A stretch of 64,000 nucleotides of DNA from assembly GCA_903853805.1 (NCBI GenBank), contig CAINUN010000085.1:151624-215623 (forward strand), in the 5' to 3' direction. Source of the stretch: an uncultured Bacteroidota bacterium (GTDB lineage: Bacteria > Bacteroidota > Bacteroidia > Chitinophagales > Chitinophagaceae). Under the pieces are notes generated by a model. That model was not told where the DNA came from. It worked only from the letters and a program-made list of their open reading frames with translations, and ran no database searches. Each line of letters begins with the position of its first letter. Position 1 is the first letter of the stretch. Position numbers and translations under genes: made by a program. Positions 9,203 to 18,321 of the stretch are shown in pieces.

Positions 9203-10298
9203 AAACGTTAAATCTAAAGTGCATCACGTCGCCATCTTGAACAATGTATTCCTTGCCCTCAATGCGTAGTCTTCCGTTTTCGCGACAAGCAGCTTCGCTT
9301 TTATACTGAATGAAATCGTTGTAAGCAATCACTTCCGCTTTGATAAATCCTTTTTCAAAATCAGTATGAATTACACTTGCAGCTTGTGGAGCTTTCCAAC
9401 CTCTGTGAATGGTCCACGCACGCACTTCTTGTACGCCTGCAGTGAAATAAGTAATAAGGTTGAGTAATTGATAGGCTGCACGAATCAAGCGATTTAAGCC
9501 GGGTTCTGTAAGTCCATATTCTCCAAGAAAAAGCTCTTTGTCTTCAGCGCCTTCCATCTCCGAAATCTGTGCTTCAATAGAGTTGTTCATCACAATCACT
9601 TCAGCGCCTTCGTCATGAGCTGCTTTTGTCAATGCTTCGGAATATTGATTGCCAGTCAGTAATGCTTTCTCGTCCACATTAGCAACATAAAGCACTGGTT
9701 TTTCGGTCAATAAAAATAAATCTGCAACTGCTTCGCAGTCTTCTCCTTCTAATTGAAGGCTGCGAATATTTTTCCCTTGATACAAACAATCTTTGCAACG
9801 AACAAGTACATCAAAAATGCGCTTTGCCTTAGGGTCATTTTTGGCTAATTTTTCATAGCGTCCCATTTTCCTTTCCACACTATCCAAGTCTTTCAATTGC
9901 AATTCAGTGTCAATAATTTCTTTATCGGAAATAGGATTGATTTCACCTTCTTCTCGAAGAATGTTTTCATCTTCAAAACAACGAACAACATGCACAATGG
10001 CATCTACCTCACGAATATTAGCAAGAAATTTATTGCCAAGTCCTTCACCTTTGCTTGCTCCTTTTACGAGTCCTGCAATGTCAACAAATTCAATGGAAGT
10101 GGGCACAGTGCGATTGGGTAAAACCAATTCAGCAAGTCTGTCCATACGCTCATCGGGCACATCCACCTGACCAACATTGGGTTCTATGGTGCAAAACCTA
10201 TAATTAGATGCTTGTGCCTTTGCGCTATTACTAACTGCGTTGAACAAAGTTGATTTTCCTACATTGGGAAGTCCTACGATACCTACTTGTAAAGTCAT
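9201..10298 (-). CDS. ychF: Redox-regulated ATPase YchF (Obg-family, OLA1-like)
   Basis: A 365-residue P-loop protein with G1 motif GLPNVGKST at residues 9-17, switch region STLFNAVSNSAKAQASNYRF, G3 DIAGLVKGASKGEGLGN, and a C-terminal TGS domain (FTAGVQEVRAWTIHRGWKAP...DGDVMHFRFNV). YchF proteins hydrolyse ATP rather than GTP, bind ribosomes and are linked to oxidative stress. Length matches the family (about 363). It is a single gene with a shared 3' terminator. The ATG at 10298 directly precedes the conserved TLQVGIVG start. Confidence 0.97.
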   Translation of the reverse strand: MTLQVGIVGLPNVGKSTLFNAVSNSAKAQASNYRFCTIEPNVGQVDVPDERMDRLAELVLPNRTVPTSIEFVDIAGLVKGASKGEGLGNKFLANIREVDAIVHVVRCFEDENILREEGEINPISDKEIIDTELQLKDLDSVERKMGRYEKLAKNDPKAKRIFDVLVRCKDCLYQGKNIRSLQLEGEDCEAVADLFLLTEKPVLYVANVDEKALLTGNQYSEALTKAAHDEGAEVIVMNNSIEAQISEMEGAEDKELFLGEYGLTEPGLNRLIRAAYQLLNLITYFTAGVQEVRAWTIHRGWKAPQAASVIHTDFEKGFIKAEVIAYNDFIQYKSEAACRENGRLRIEGKEYIVQDGDVMHFRFNV

Positions 10299-10360
10299 GC
10301 TGTTTTTTGAAAAATTTGCGCAAATGTAGGGTAATGTAAATAATGTGGTAAAGAATCTGT

Positions 10361-11086
10361 TTATAGTTGCCTCAACGCCTCTGACATTATCTCCTTCACC
10401 CGCTCTCTTAGTTCCACCACATTTTCTAGAGTCATTCCCTCCACCGAAATAGGTTCTAGAAAAATAGCACGGTTTTTACCAGGCCACAATTTCCACCAAC
10501 CACTAAAGTGCCAACGATGAACAGTATCAGGAAACAACAGCGGAAGAATCGGCGTTTGTGCTTGAATAGCTAACCGAAACGCCCCATCATAAAAAGACTT
10601 CATCGTTTCTTCTGTTTGGTTGAAAGTGCCCTCAGGAAACACGGCAATACAACATTCTCTTTTTATTTGTCGCCACATCAGCCTCATGCTTTTGGCACGG
10701 CTTTCGGGACTGCTTCTGTCCACTAAAATGGCAACTTGTTTATACACAAATCCAAAAATGGGCACCCGCACCATTTCTTTTTTGGCAAGCGTTCTAAAAT
10801 AATCGGGAATAGATGCATAGAGGTTGATAGCATCGATATAAGAAATATGGTTAGCAACAATCACAAACTTCTGTCCTCGTGGAAAATGTCCGCTCACTTT
10901 TACACCCATGCCCACAAACCACATCCAGCCCTTTGCCCAATTATGAACTATAAGCCAAATAATGCTTCGAGCCTTGCCCGAATCTTTATAGCCAATGATA
11001 ATAAAAAATGGAAACGTAATCAGTAAACTTATCGTAAAAGTTACCAACGCAAACAACATATAAAACGGTTGCAGTATCCGCTTCAT
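10361..11086 (-). CDS. Lysophospholipid/1-acylglycerol-3-phosphate acyltransferase (PlsC family)
   Basis: A 241-residue membrane-associated acyltransferase. An N-terminal hydrophobic stretch (about 8-32) precedes the HX4D catalytic motif NHISYID (H80, D85) and the substrate motif FPEGTFNQ. PlsC enzymes add the second acyl chain to lysophosphatidic acid during phospholipid synthesis; the family also contains acyltransferases acting on ornithine lipids and other lipids, so the exact acceptor is not certain. ATG at 11086 is used; a TTG two codons upstream touches the stop of the preceding gene. It is nearly contiguous with the upstream membrane protein, so the two are probably cotranscribed. Confidence 0.88.
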   Translation of the reverse strand: MKRILQPFYMLFALVTFTISLLITFPFFIIIGYKDSGKARSIIWLIVHNWAKGWMWFVGMGVKVSGHFPRGQKFVIVANHISYIDAINLYASIPDYFRTLAKKEMVRVPIFGFVYKQVAILVDRSSPESRAKSMRLMWRQIKRECCIAVFPEGTFNQTEETMKSFYDGAFRLAIQAQTPILPLLFPDTVHRWHFSGWWKLWPGKNRAIFLEPISVEGMTLENVVELRERVKEIMSEALRQL

Positions 11087-11092
11087 ACCCAA

Positions 11093-11557
11093 TTAATTCA
11101 TTCCAGGAAACCAAGGACGACCAATGCCTTCAACACGGAATGGCCAAGGGATAGTGGCAAGAATGATCACCAAAGCAATCAGCGTAAACCAAAACAGTTT
11201 TTTGAACTTAGTCGCATCATCCGTGTTCTTTTTTGCTGCGCTAAATCCAAGATGAATCAACACAAGAGCAACCACCATTCCGAAAATATGTTCAACAGCC
11301 CAAAAGCGCGAAACAGCATTAGCCATCACACCACCTTGCGAAAAAGAACTCATCCAGCCCTTCATCATGTAAAGCAATAAGCCCAACAACAACTGAACAT
11401 CAGCACTAATCATCAAAAACAAAGCAGTTTTTCTATCGCCTGCCGTGAATGCTTTTTTATTGCTCATACCCGAGAAACTTTTTACGAGCGTAAGCACCGC
11501 AAGGATTAAGATAACCCAGCGCATCAAATTGTGTAAGTGTTGTAAGCCTTGTACCAT
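11093..11557 (-). CDS. Small four-helix membrane protein, cytochrome-b-like
   Basis: A 154-residue integral membrane protein with four hydrophobic helices (about 11-29, 45-66, 84-103, 121-137). Histidines H7/H9 at the start of helix 1 and H90/H102 on helix 3 are placed so that they could ligate heme, as in b-type cytochromes. The C-terminus, rich in proline and aromatics, follows helix 4. Similar proteins are, from memory, common in Bacteroidota and loosely named cytochrome B, but heme binding is not shown. It lies 6 nt upstream of the PlsC-like gene in the same direction, which suggests membrane-related cotranscription. Function is unknown. Confidence 0.6.
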   Translation of the reverse strand: MVQGLQHLHNLMRWVILILAVLTLVKSFSGMSNKKAFTAGDRKTALFLMISADVQLLLGLLLYMMKGWMSSFSQGGVMANAVSRFWAVEHIFGMVVALVLIHLGFSAAKKNTDDATKFKKLFWFTLIALVIILATIPWPFRVEGIGRPWFPGMN

Positions 11558-11832
11558 AAGTGGGAAGTATTTTTTTTGTGGCGGCTAAGGTAATAAAAGG
11601 ATTGGGGTTTAAACGTGCTTAGGCTTAGTTATTCGTGATAGGGTTATTGGAAGTTTTTTCAATTCCAACAATTTCACTCCTCTGAATGGGTGCTTTTAGT
11701 AGAGGCGGTCATAAATCTTCACCACCGTCCCAATAGCCCCAAAACTTAATCCTTAACACATTTCTTTGTAATGAAATAGCCCCCCCGAGACCTTAATTTC
11801 CTTAAAACTATCCCTGCCCCCTGTTCGTGCCC
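11558..11832. other. Intergenic region with no recognised feature
   Basis: About 275 bases between two leftward genes. I see no convincing hairpin terminator, promoter octamer, repeat period or open frame with family features here. It is relatively rich in C-runs and T-runs (for example around 11781-11787). Confidence 0.5.
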
Positions 11833-13758
11833 TTATTTCCCATTCGCTCCCTCCGCCGTCAGCCGATTATGAATCACAGCAAACCTGTACAATTGAAGAA
11901 AAGCCTTGAAATAAGGCAAATGCTCTTGTTGCATTTTGGCGTTCTCCGTTTGAATAAGGTTGTTTTGGCAAAGACTATCTCTTTTAAAATCATAAAAAGC
12001 ATCGGGGTTCGTTTCGTTAGCGGTCATTAAATAATCGTTCATAAACCACTGATATTTTCCCGAAAGCTCATTCACCAAATAACGAGGTTGCGCCGGTTGA
12101 AAAATGCTATTGCCAAAAGCAAAGAAAGGCTGTTCATAACCCAAATAATCCATCACCGTAGGCAGCACGTCCAATTGCTGCACGAGTTCATAATTCCTTC
12201 CTTTCAAGGACGTATCTCCCGGAGCAAAGAAAACAATGGGAATAGCATACATCCCCATTTTCAAAGAAGAATAATATTCGTCTTTGCTTTCAGGCGAACA
12301 ATGATCGGGGGTAAGCACAAACAAGGTATTTTGAAACCACGGCTCCTTTGCTGCCGATTCAAAAAACTTTTTCAAAGCAAGGTCAGTGTATGCAATACAT
12401 TGCTCCACAGGAATAGCTCCTTTGGGTAAAGTGTTTTTATATTGAGTAGGCACCTTAAAAGGGTCATGCGAACTGAGTGTAAAAACCGAAGCCATAAACG
12501 GCTGTTTCATCTTAGAGCATTCCTTGGAGAAATACTGTAGAAAAGGTTCGTCCCAAATACCCCAATTGCCATCATAGTCAGCTTCATTATTATACTCTTT
12601 GCGTCCATAATAATGTTGGAAACCCGCTGCTGCAGCATAAAGGTCAAAACTCATTGTGCCGTTGGTGCCGCCATGAAAAAAAGCGGTTTCATAGCCTTTC
12701 TCTTTCAACAAAGAAGGAATTGAAGTAAGCTTATTGGTGCCGTAAGAAGAGGTAGTAATAGGCTCTTCCATCAACGATGGCATCCCCGACAACACACAAG
12801 GAATCCCGTCGGCAGATGTCAATGAATTGGCATAAGCATTCGTGCAAACCAAGCTGTGTTGCATCAGGCTATCAAGGAAAGGAGTATAACTTTTTCTTCC
12901 CCCAATGCCTGTATATTGTTTCGAAAAACTCTCTAAAATAATCACAACCACATTCTTGGCTTTAAACGCCGAATGAGCATATTGCTTGATAGGGTTGAAA
13001 TAATGTTTCAGCTCCTTTTCTTCATAGAAATGTACTTCCTCCATTTTACCCGAATAGCTATGCATGATGCTAAACGGAGTATTCAACACGATGGGCACAA
13101 ACTGAACATCGGCTACTTGCAGCGCATTGCCATTACCAATAGGAATATATTGCAATCCGCCTCTTATTGCTAACAAACTTAATCCTGTGATAAACACAAA
13201 TCTAAAAGGATAAATTATCAGCATCGAACTCGTCTTCAGTTCAATAGGTTGAAGATATGGTGTATCTCGACCAATTTTTTGGCTGGCTTTGTTAAAGAGA
13301 AAAGCAAACCCAATAATCCCCAGAGGCACAAACCAATAATCAACCAAAAAGTGAGGGAGTAAGTTCAAAAAATCTCCTTTTCGCGACACCATATCAAATA
13401 CATCAATCGTGGTGCGTTTTTGGGTGAAAGGAAAGTATGCCCAATCACTTATTTCAAAAAGAAAAGCAATCATATTGCTCACCACAAACCAACCTTGCAA
13501 TCCCTTTTCCAACCATTTCCATTTTTGAAAAGGAAACGGAAGCATCTGCACTGAAAAATAAAGTGCATTTACAGCAGCAATCGTAGAAATATCAAACCGC
13601 AAAGCCTGCAAGCAAAGTCTGAGAAATTCATTAAGAGAAAGTCCTTGAAACTTATTGAGGTTGATAATCGTAAAAACTGTTCGGCTCAACCAATAGCAAA
13701 GCAGAAGCAAAAGGGTTTGCCTTAAAATCCTTTGTATGGGTTGTAGCCAAAACTTCAT
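11833..13758 (-). CDS. LTA-synthase-family sulfatase-fold membrane enzyme (phosphoglycerol transferase-like)
   Basis: A 641-residue protein. The N-terminal 215 residues hold about five TM helices, and the rest is an alkaline-phosphatase-superfamily domain. Metal and nucleophile signatures are present: VVIILESFSK (acidic ligand), NSLTSADGIPCVLSG (the likely nucleophile threonine in L-T-S-A-D), FFHGG, and LTPDHCSP near the C-terminus. Gram-positive LtaS polymerises glycerol phosphate; in Gram-negative Bacteroidota the homologues probably move phosphoglycerol or phosphoethanolamine groups onto envelope glycans or lipids, but the substrate is unknown. It sits 7 nt downstream of the DinB gene and may be cotranscribed with it. 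Confidence 0.85.
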   Translation of the reverse strand: MKFWLQPIQRILRQTLLLLLCYWLSRTVFTIINLNKFQGLSLNEFLRLCLQALRFDISTIAAVNALYFSVQMLPFPFQKWKWLEKGLQGWFVVSNMIAFLFEISDWAYFPFTQKRTTIDVFDMVSRKGDFLNLLPHFLVDYWFVPLGIIGFAFLFNKASQKIGRDTPYLQPIELKTSSMLIIYPFRFVFITGLSLLAIRGGLQYIPIGNGNALQVADVQFVPIVLNTPFSIMHSYSGKMEEVHFYEEKELKHYFNPIKQYAHSAFKAKNVVVIILESFSKQYTGIGGRKSYTPFLDSLMQHSLVCTNAYANSLTSADGIPCVLSGMPSLMEEPITTSSYGTNKLTSIPSLLKEKGYETAFFHGGTNGTMSFDLYAAAAGFQHYYGRKEYNNEADYDGNWGIWDEPFLQYFSKECSKMKQPFMASVFTLSSHDPFKVPTQYKNTLPKGAIPVEQCIAYTDLALKKFFESAAKEPWFQNTLFVLTPDHCSPESKDEYYSSLKMGMYAIPIVFFAPGDTSLKGRNYELVQQLDVLPTVMDYLGYEQPFFAFGNSIFQPAQPRYLVNELSGKYQWFMNDYLMTANETNPDAFYDFKRDSLCQNNLIQTENAKMQQEHLPYFKAFLQLYRFAVIHNRLTAEGANGK

Positions 13759-13765
13759 TGTGCAA

Positions 13766-14305
13766 CTACCAGTTCATTCTATTTCTTAGCGAGCGTATTT
13801 GCTCCATGTGGTGACGACCATGCCAAGCATACAAATCCGTCATTTCCCAAAGCTGTACATACTTTTCATACTCAGGGTGGTAATAAGTGCGATGCCAATC
13901 GTTTTCATCCATATTTCGCAAAACTTGCCCCCAACGATGATGGAGTGCATGCAACAAAGTGATGGATACATTCACCGGAACGATATTTACATCGGGCAAT
14001 TCTGCCCATAATTTTTCATCGTAGGGTTTAATTACAGGGCTTTCTTCTGTCAATGTTAGTTTCAAACGAATATACGCATTCATATGGCTGTCGGCAATAT
14101 GATGAATCACTTGATTCACAGTCCAACCACCTGTGCGGTAAGGTGTATCTAATTGGTCTTTGTCTAAGTTTTCTATGCAGTGATCAAGCCATTTAGGAAG
14201 GGCTTCGATGGAGGCAATCCATTCAGTTTGTAATTCGTGGGAATAAATTTCAGGGGTTTCGTATCTGCCTATCGGATAGACCCCCTGTTCATGACTGTCG
14301 TCCAT
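13766..14305 (-). CDS. DinB/YfiT-family metal-dependent protein (bacillithiol-transferase-like)
   Basis: A 179-residue four-helix-bundle protein of the DinB superfamily, YfiT branch. The N-terminal YPIGRYETPEIYS start, the helix-2 motif GWTVNQVIHHIADSHMNAY (metal ligand H69 or H74) and the C-terminal WHGRHHMEQI (H162, H166) form the usual three-His metal site. Members act as thiol-S-transferases (BstA) or unknown hydrolases. Whether this organism makes bacillithiol cannot be judged from the window. It reads leftward just before the LTA-synthase-like gene. No regulatory site is recognisable upstream. Confidence 0.88.
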   Translation of the reverse strand: MDDSHEQGVYPIGRYETPEIYSHELQTEWIASIEALPKWLDHCIENLDKDQLDTPYRTGGWTVNQVIHHIADSHMNAYIRLKLTLTEESPVIKPYDEKLWAELPDVNIVPVNVSITLLHALHHRWGQVLRNMDENDWHRTYYHPEYEKYVQLWEMTDLYAWHGRHHMEQIRSLRNRMNW

Positions 14306-14463
14306 AACTTTTTATATGTTGGTATAAAGCAAACTTAATAAGAAATATGGAAAGTCGTTTTTTAGTGTTTTTTGATAGTTTCTTCTCGATGTAACTCAAA
14401 TAAAAAAGCTATTCAAAAAAACTGCTACAATTCCCATATTATTATTGCCCAAAGCTAGATAAG

Positions 14464-15366
14464 CTACTTGTTTGCATCCAAAATTACCGGAGTGCCTTTG
14501 CCCATCATAATGATTTTAGCATTTGTAGAGCCAGCCAAATCTTTCATGGCTTTTATTTGCTCGTATTGCAATTGTTTGTCGGTAAGACTTTCGTTAATGA
14601 TGCGTTGATAGTCAGCAATCCCTTGTGCTTCTACACGTTTCCGTTCAGCTTCTTGTTTTTCTTTTTGAAGAACAAACTGCATTTTTTGAGCGTCTTGCTC
14701 AGCACTAATTTTTTGTTCAATGCTGCTACGCACAGATGCAGGAAGGGTGATGTTTCTTACCAATAAATTCTCTAAAAACAAACCACGTTTTTTAAACTCA
14801 TCTTCAATACCATTAAAAATTCTTGTTTGAAATTCATCTCTTCTTGTAGAATAAAGAGCAATTGCTTCGTAATAAACCGCATTGTCTCTGATCTTGGTTC
14901 TACTGATTGGACGTACAATTTTGTCAACATAATCCAAGCCTATATGTCTCAATAATTTTGGAGCTTCATCGGGTACTACTCTATATAAAACTGTAAGGTC
15001 AATGGTTACTTCAAGTCCATCAGCAGTTAAGACTTTGATAGCATCATCACCACTTTTTTGACCTTCATCATTCACGCCACTCATGGTGTAGTTTTGGGTT
15101 TGAATATCCATTTCTTCCACTGTTACCAATGGATTTATAAAATGAAGCCCACTTGGTAAAATGTTAGATTGAATATTACCAAACAGTTTTTGCACACCCA
15201 CATGTCCTGCATCAATCTGAACTACACATGCCACAACAATACCAATCAACAAAAAAATGCCAGAAAGCGAACGAAGTATTTTTCCGAGAAAAGCAATATT
15301 GGTGTTTATTTTGGGAATAATAAGCGCAGCAACAAACATCAAAATAGCAATAACAATGAAGCCCAT
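14464..15366 (-). CDS. Prohibitin-type SPFH domain membrane protein
   Basis: A 300-residue protein with one or two N-terminal membrane helices (about 2-17 and 30-49) followed by an SPFH/band-7 domain (VVACVVQIDAGHVGVQKLFG through TKIRDNAVYYEA) and a charged coiled-coil region (about 215-275) with QKEKQEAERKRVEAQGIADY typical of prohibitins and HflC/K. Such proteins form large ring or cage oligomers at the inner membrane and modulate proteases such as FtsH. It lacks a C-terminal NfeD partner nearby. It is a single gene; an intrinsic terminator of the upstream 2-oxoacid oxidoreductase operon separates it from that operon. Confidence 0.9.
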   Translation of the reverse strand: MGFIVIAILMFVAALIIPKINTNIAFLGKILRSLSGIFLLIGIVVACVVQIDAGHVGVQKLFGNIQSNILPSGLHFINPLVTVEEMDIQTQNYTMSGVNDEGQKSGDDAIKVLTADGLEVTIDLTVLYRVVPDEAPKLLRHIGLDYVDKIVRPISRTKIRDNAVYYEAIALYSTRRDEFQTRIFNGIEDEFKKRGLFLENLLVRNITLPASVRSSIEQKISAEQDAQKMQFVLQKEKQEAERKRVEAQGIADYQRIINESLTDKQLQYEQIKAMKDLAGSTNAKIIMMGKGTPVILDANK

Positions 15367-15414
15367 AAAGGAGATTTAATTTCTACAAACTTAGGAGAAA
15401 AGAAATTGGTAACA

Positions 15415-15446
15415 ACAAAAAAGACACGTTGTGGTTTCGTGTCTTT
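15415..15446 (-). terminator. Intrinsic terminator of the 2-oxoacid:ferredoxin oxidoreductase operon
   Basis: Read on the minus strand: stem AAAGACACG, loop of 9, CGTGTCTTT followed by a T-run (positions 15446 down to 15415). It lies 25 nt after the gamma-subunit stop. Confidence 0.85.
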
Positions 15447-15470
15447 CTTTTATAACTTTTTCAGTAAACT

Positions 15471-16025
15471 TTAGTTCAAAACAAAACGTTCGGTTACCAA
15501 TTCTTTTCCTTTTGCAATTGCTTTTTCATTTTCTGGAATAAGGTTATGGCGGCGTAGCGGTAACGATTTTTCTAAGCCTTTATGCACGTATTCATCGTCA
15601 ATCAATGGTTTTATTTTCAAAAAAGCTCCGAGCACAAACATGTTAAAGATTTTAGCGAGTCCAAGTTTGGCTGCTTCATCAGCAGCATCAATGGTGTAGA
15701 TGTTGATGTCAGTTCGGGTAGGATGATGCACAATTCCATTTGGATCGTAAATCAACAATCCGCCGGGCTTCACTGAACTTTCAAACTTATCCATCGATTG
15801 TTGGTTAAGTATGATGGCAGTATCGAATTTATTGAGGATGGGCGAGCTAATTCTTTCATCGCTGATGATGACGGTGACGTTGGCCGTTCCACCGCGCATC
15901 TCCGGTCCGTAAGAAGGGAACCAACTCACTTCTTTATCCTGCATCATTCCTGAATAAGCAAGAATTTTTCCCATCGAAAGAACGCCTTGTCCGCCAAAAC
16001 CTGCAATGATTATTTCTTCGGTCAT
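15471..16025 (-). CDS. 2-oxoacid:ferredoxin oxidoreductase, gamma subunit
   Basis: A 184-residue gamma domain of the pyruvate/2-oxoacid:ferredoxin oxidoreductase family. It starts with the diagnostic IIIAGFGGQGVLSMGKILAY motif and contains SWFPSYGPEMRGGTANVTV, the PYG...RGG segment of the family. It is the last gene of a four-gene operon read leftward (delta 17941-18165, alpha 16839-17921, beta 16046-16825, gamma). The complex decarboxylates a 2-oxoacid with CoA and reduces ferredoxin. Length is normal for a free-standing gamma subunit. A terminator follows 25 nt after the stop. Confidence 0.92.
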   Translation of the reverse strand: MTEEIIIAGFGGQGVLSMGKILAYSGMMQDKEVSWFPSYGPEMRGGTANVTVIISDERISSPILNKFDTAIILNQQSMDKFESSVKPGGLLIYDPNGIVHHPTRTDINIYTIDAADEAAKLGLAKIFNMFVLGAFLKIKPLIDDEYVHKGLEKSLPLRRHNLIPENEKAIAKGKELVTERFVLN

Positions 16026-16045
16026 GATTATTTCTTTTTTAAAAA

Positions 16046-16825
16046 TTAGAGTTTAGGAAGTTTGATATCGCCTAAAGGATAAGTAGGGAACATGTTGGCT
16101 TCCATCCAATCATTTGATTCTTGTGGTGTCATTTTCCAACCCGAATTGCAATTGGAAACAATTTCTACAAAACACAAACCACGATTGAGTTTTTGGTACT
16201 CAAATGCTTTTTCGATCGCCTTTTTTGTTTTGCGTACATTGGCAGGAGTATGCACTGATTGTCGTGTTACATAAAAGGTTCCAGGAAGTTGAGCAACAAG
16301 TTCTGTAATTTTCAATGGATAACCCATACTTGCCGTATCACGCCCAAAAGGAGATGTAGCGGTTTTCATTCCAGGTAAAGTTGTAGGTGCCATTTGTCCG
16401 CCAGTCATTCCATAAATACCATTGTTGACAAAGAAGATGGCAATGTTTTCTCCTCGATTACATGTGTGTAAAGTTTCCCCAGTCCCAATTGCTGCAAGGT
16501 CGCCATCTCCTTGATAAGTAAATACAAACTTGTTGGGATAAAGACGCTTGATGCCAGTAGCTACAGCAGGCGCACGACCGTGTGCTGCTTGCTGCATGTC
16601 TATATCCATAAATTCATAAGCAAGTACCGAGCAACCAACAGGAGCAACGCCAATGGTTTCAGATTGAATATTCATCTCTTCAATCGTTTCCATAATGAGC
16701 CGATGTGCAGTACCGTGCCCACAACCTGGGCAATAGGAAAGTGCACAATCCGTCAATAGACAAGTCCTTTCATAGACAATATTTTCAGGTGCTATTATTT
16801 CTTCGCGAGTAAGTATATCATTCAT
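16046..16825 (-). CDS. 2-oxoacid:ferredoxin oxidoreductase, beta subunit (TPP-binding)
   Basis: A 259-residue thiamine-diphosphate-binding subunit. Key motifs: SYCPGCGHGTAHRL at the N-terminus, QGDGDLAAIGTGE (the GDG metal/TPP motif) and NNGIYGMTGGQMAPTT. The ATG at 16825 is chosen because family similarity starts there; the open frame continues upstream to 16915, inside the alpha gene, without recognisable sequence. It lies between the alpha and gamma genes with 13-nt and 20-nt gaps, so tight coexpression is expected. The gene order and sequence type resemble the VorABCD/KorABCD enzymes of anaerobic and microaerophilic Bacteroidota, acting on branched-chain 2-oxoacids or 2-oxoglutarate. Confidence 0.93.
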   Translation of the reverse strand: MNDILTREEIIAPENIVYERTCLLTDCALSYCPGCGHGTAHRLIMETIEEMNIQSETIGVAPVGCSVLAYEFMDIDMQQAAHGRAPAVATGIKRLYPNKFVFTYQGDGDLAAIGTGETLHTCNRGENIAIFFVNNGIYGMTGGQMAPTTLPGMKTATSPFGRDTASMGYPLKITELVAQLPGTFYVTRQSVHTPANVRKTKKAIEKAFEYQKLNRGLCFVEIVSNCNSGWKMTPQESNDWMEANMFPTYPLGDIKLPKL

Positions 16826-16838
16826 AACATGTGGGTCT

Positions 16839-17921
16839 TTAAGAGTGAATAAAATTTTGTTCAAGAACATGAAGCACTTCATCGGGCGCTGGAATGATGC
16901 CACCCAAACGACCATAATGCTCTACTGGCACAGCTCCATTTACAGCTAGACGAACATCTTCCACCATTTGTCCAGCACTCATTTCTATTGCTTGCATTCC
17001 TTTCACTTGTTTAGCAAGTCTTGCTAATTCTTTTGACGGGAAAGGGAATAATGTAATAGGGCGTAACAAGCCAACTTTAATGCCTTTTTCTCTACCAATT
17101 GCAACAGCTTTTTGACAAACCCGAGCACTGGATCCATACGCTACAAATAAGTATTCAGCATCATCGCACATAAACTCTTCAAAGCGAACTTCTGTTTCTT
17201 CAATATGCCTGAATTTCTTTTGAAGATTTTGGTTGATAATTTCTTGCTTTACAGGATTGAGGTCAAGGGAAGTAATAATGTTACGCTCACGATCAGGTGT
17301 TTTTCCAGTAGTAGCCCAAGGATGTAATTTTACAATTTCTTCGTCTGACCAACGAGGAACAGCATCATCAAGTTCAACCTTTTCCATCATTTGCCCGATA
17401 GCACCATCCGACAACACCATTACTTGAATGCGATGTTTGAATGCCAATTCAAAACCAAGCTTAGCAAAGTCATACATTTCTTGAACCGAAGCTGGCGCCA
17501 ACACAATCATCTTGTAATCACCATGACCTCCACCTTTTACCGATTGAAAATAATCAGACTGAGAGGGTTGAATGGTTCCCAATCCAGGACCACCTCTGAC
17601 TACATTTAATAATAAGCAAGGCAACTCAGTTCCCGCCATAAATGAAATGCCTTCCTGCATCAAGCTAATGCCAGGGCTTGAAGAGGATGTCATTACCCTT
17701 TTCCCTGCAGCAGCGCCTCCATAAACCATATGTATAGACGCAATTTCGCTTTCAGCTTGCAGCGTTACCATACCTGTGCGTTGCTCTGTTGCAGTTGCCA
17801 TTAAATATTCTAGCACTTCCGATTGTGGTGTGATAGGATAACCAAAATAACCATCGCAGCCAGCGCGGATAACACCTTCGGCAATGGCTTCATTGCCTTT
17901 CATGAGTCTTATTTCTTTCAT
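16839..17921 (-). CDS. vorB: 2-oxoacid:ferredoxin oxidoreductase, alpha subunit (VorB-like)
   Basis: A 360-residue alpha subunit. Its N-terminus (MKEIRLMKGNEAIAEG, then GCDGYFGYPITPQSEVLEYL) and the SSSSPGISLMQEGISF and VVRGGPGLGTIQPSQSDYFQ segments closely resemble proteins annotated as 3-methyl-2-oxobutanoate dehydrogenase subunit VorB in this phylum. This makes a branched-chain 2-oxoacid substrate somewhat more likely than 2-oxoglutarate, but the sequence cannot settle it. ATG at 17921 is used rather than an upstream TTG at 17948, which would overlap the delta gene. It is the largest subunit and carries the pyrimidine-binding and swivel domains. Confidence 0.9.
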   Translation of the reverse strand: MKEIRLMKGNEAIAEGVIRAGCDGYFGYPITPQSEVLEYLMATATEQRTGMVTLQAESEIASIHMVYGGAAAGKRVMTSSSSPGISLMQEGISFMAGTELPCLLLNVVRGGPGLGTIQPSQSDYFQSVKGGGHGDYKMIVLAPASVQEMYDFAKLGFELAFKHRIQVMVLSDGAIGQMMEKVELDDAVPRWSDEEIVKLHPWATTGKTPDRERNIITSLDLNPVKQEIINQNLQKKFRHIEETEVRFEEFMCDDAEYLFVAYGSSARVCQKAVAIGREKGIKVGLLRPITLFPFPSKELARLAKQVKGMQAIEMSAGQMVEDVRLAVNGAVPVEHYGRLGGIIPAPDEVLHVLEQNFIHS

Positions 17922-17940
17922 CGTGAAACGATTTTCTATT

Positions 17941-18165
17941 TTAAGCAACTTTTACTCTATATACGGTGATTGCTCCATCAGGACAAACCAAACCGCAGTT
18001 AGTACAACCATTACAATCTTCATTTACAGTAGTTGCAAAATGATAACCTTTACTGTTTAATCCTGAAGACATAGCGATTGTTTTTTCTTTACATACAGGC
18101 ACACAAAGTTCGCAGCCTTTACATCTTTCGGTATTGACAACGATTTCGCCTTTTACTTTTGCCAT
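17941..18165 (-). CDS. 2-oxoacid:ferredoxin oxidoreductase, delta subunit (2x[4Fe-4S] ferredoxin)
   Basis: A 74-residue ferredoxin-like subunit with two CxxCxxCxxxC/P clusters: CKGCELCVPVC (first) and CNGCTNCGLVCP (second). It is expected to carry electrons from the TPP site to soluble ferredoxin. The start MAKVKGEIVVNTERCKG at 18165 is preferred; the open frame extends to 18234 but that extension is poor. It is the promoter-proximal gene of the operon, so the 156-base gap to the divergent CWC gene (18166-18321) should hold the operon promoter. No consensus element stood out. Confidence 0.93.
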   Translation of the reverse strand: MAKVKGEIVVNTERCKGCELCVPVCKEKTIAMSSGLNSKGYHFATTVNEDCNGCTNCGLVCPDGAITVYRVKVA

Positions 18166-18321
18166 TTGAAATAAATTAAGTGGTTCAAAAAAACTAAGTG
18201 GATGGTGATGGCTACGAGAAATAGAATGCACCAATTGAGAAACAAAATTATTTGCGAAGTACCGCCCAAAGCATGATTTCGGTCAGCGTTTGAAGAAATT
18301 TTGTAGTTCAATTTTGTAGTT

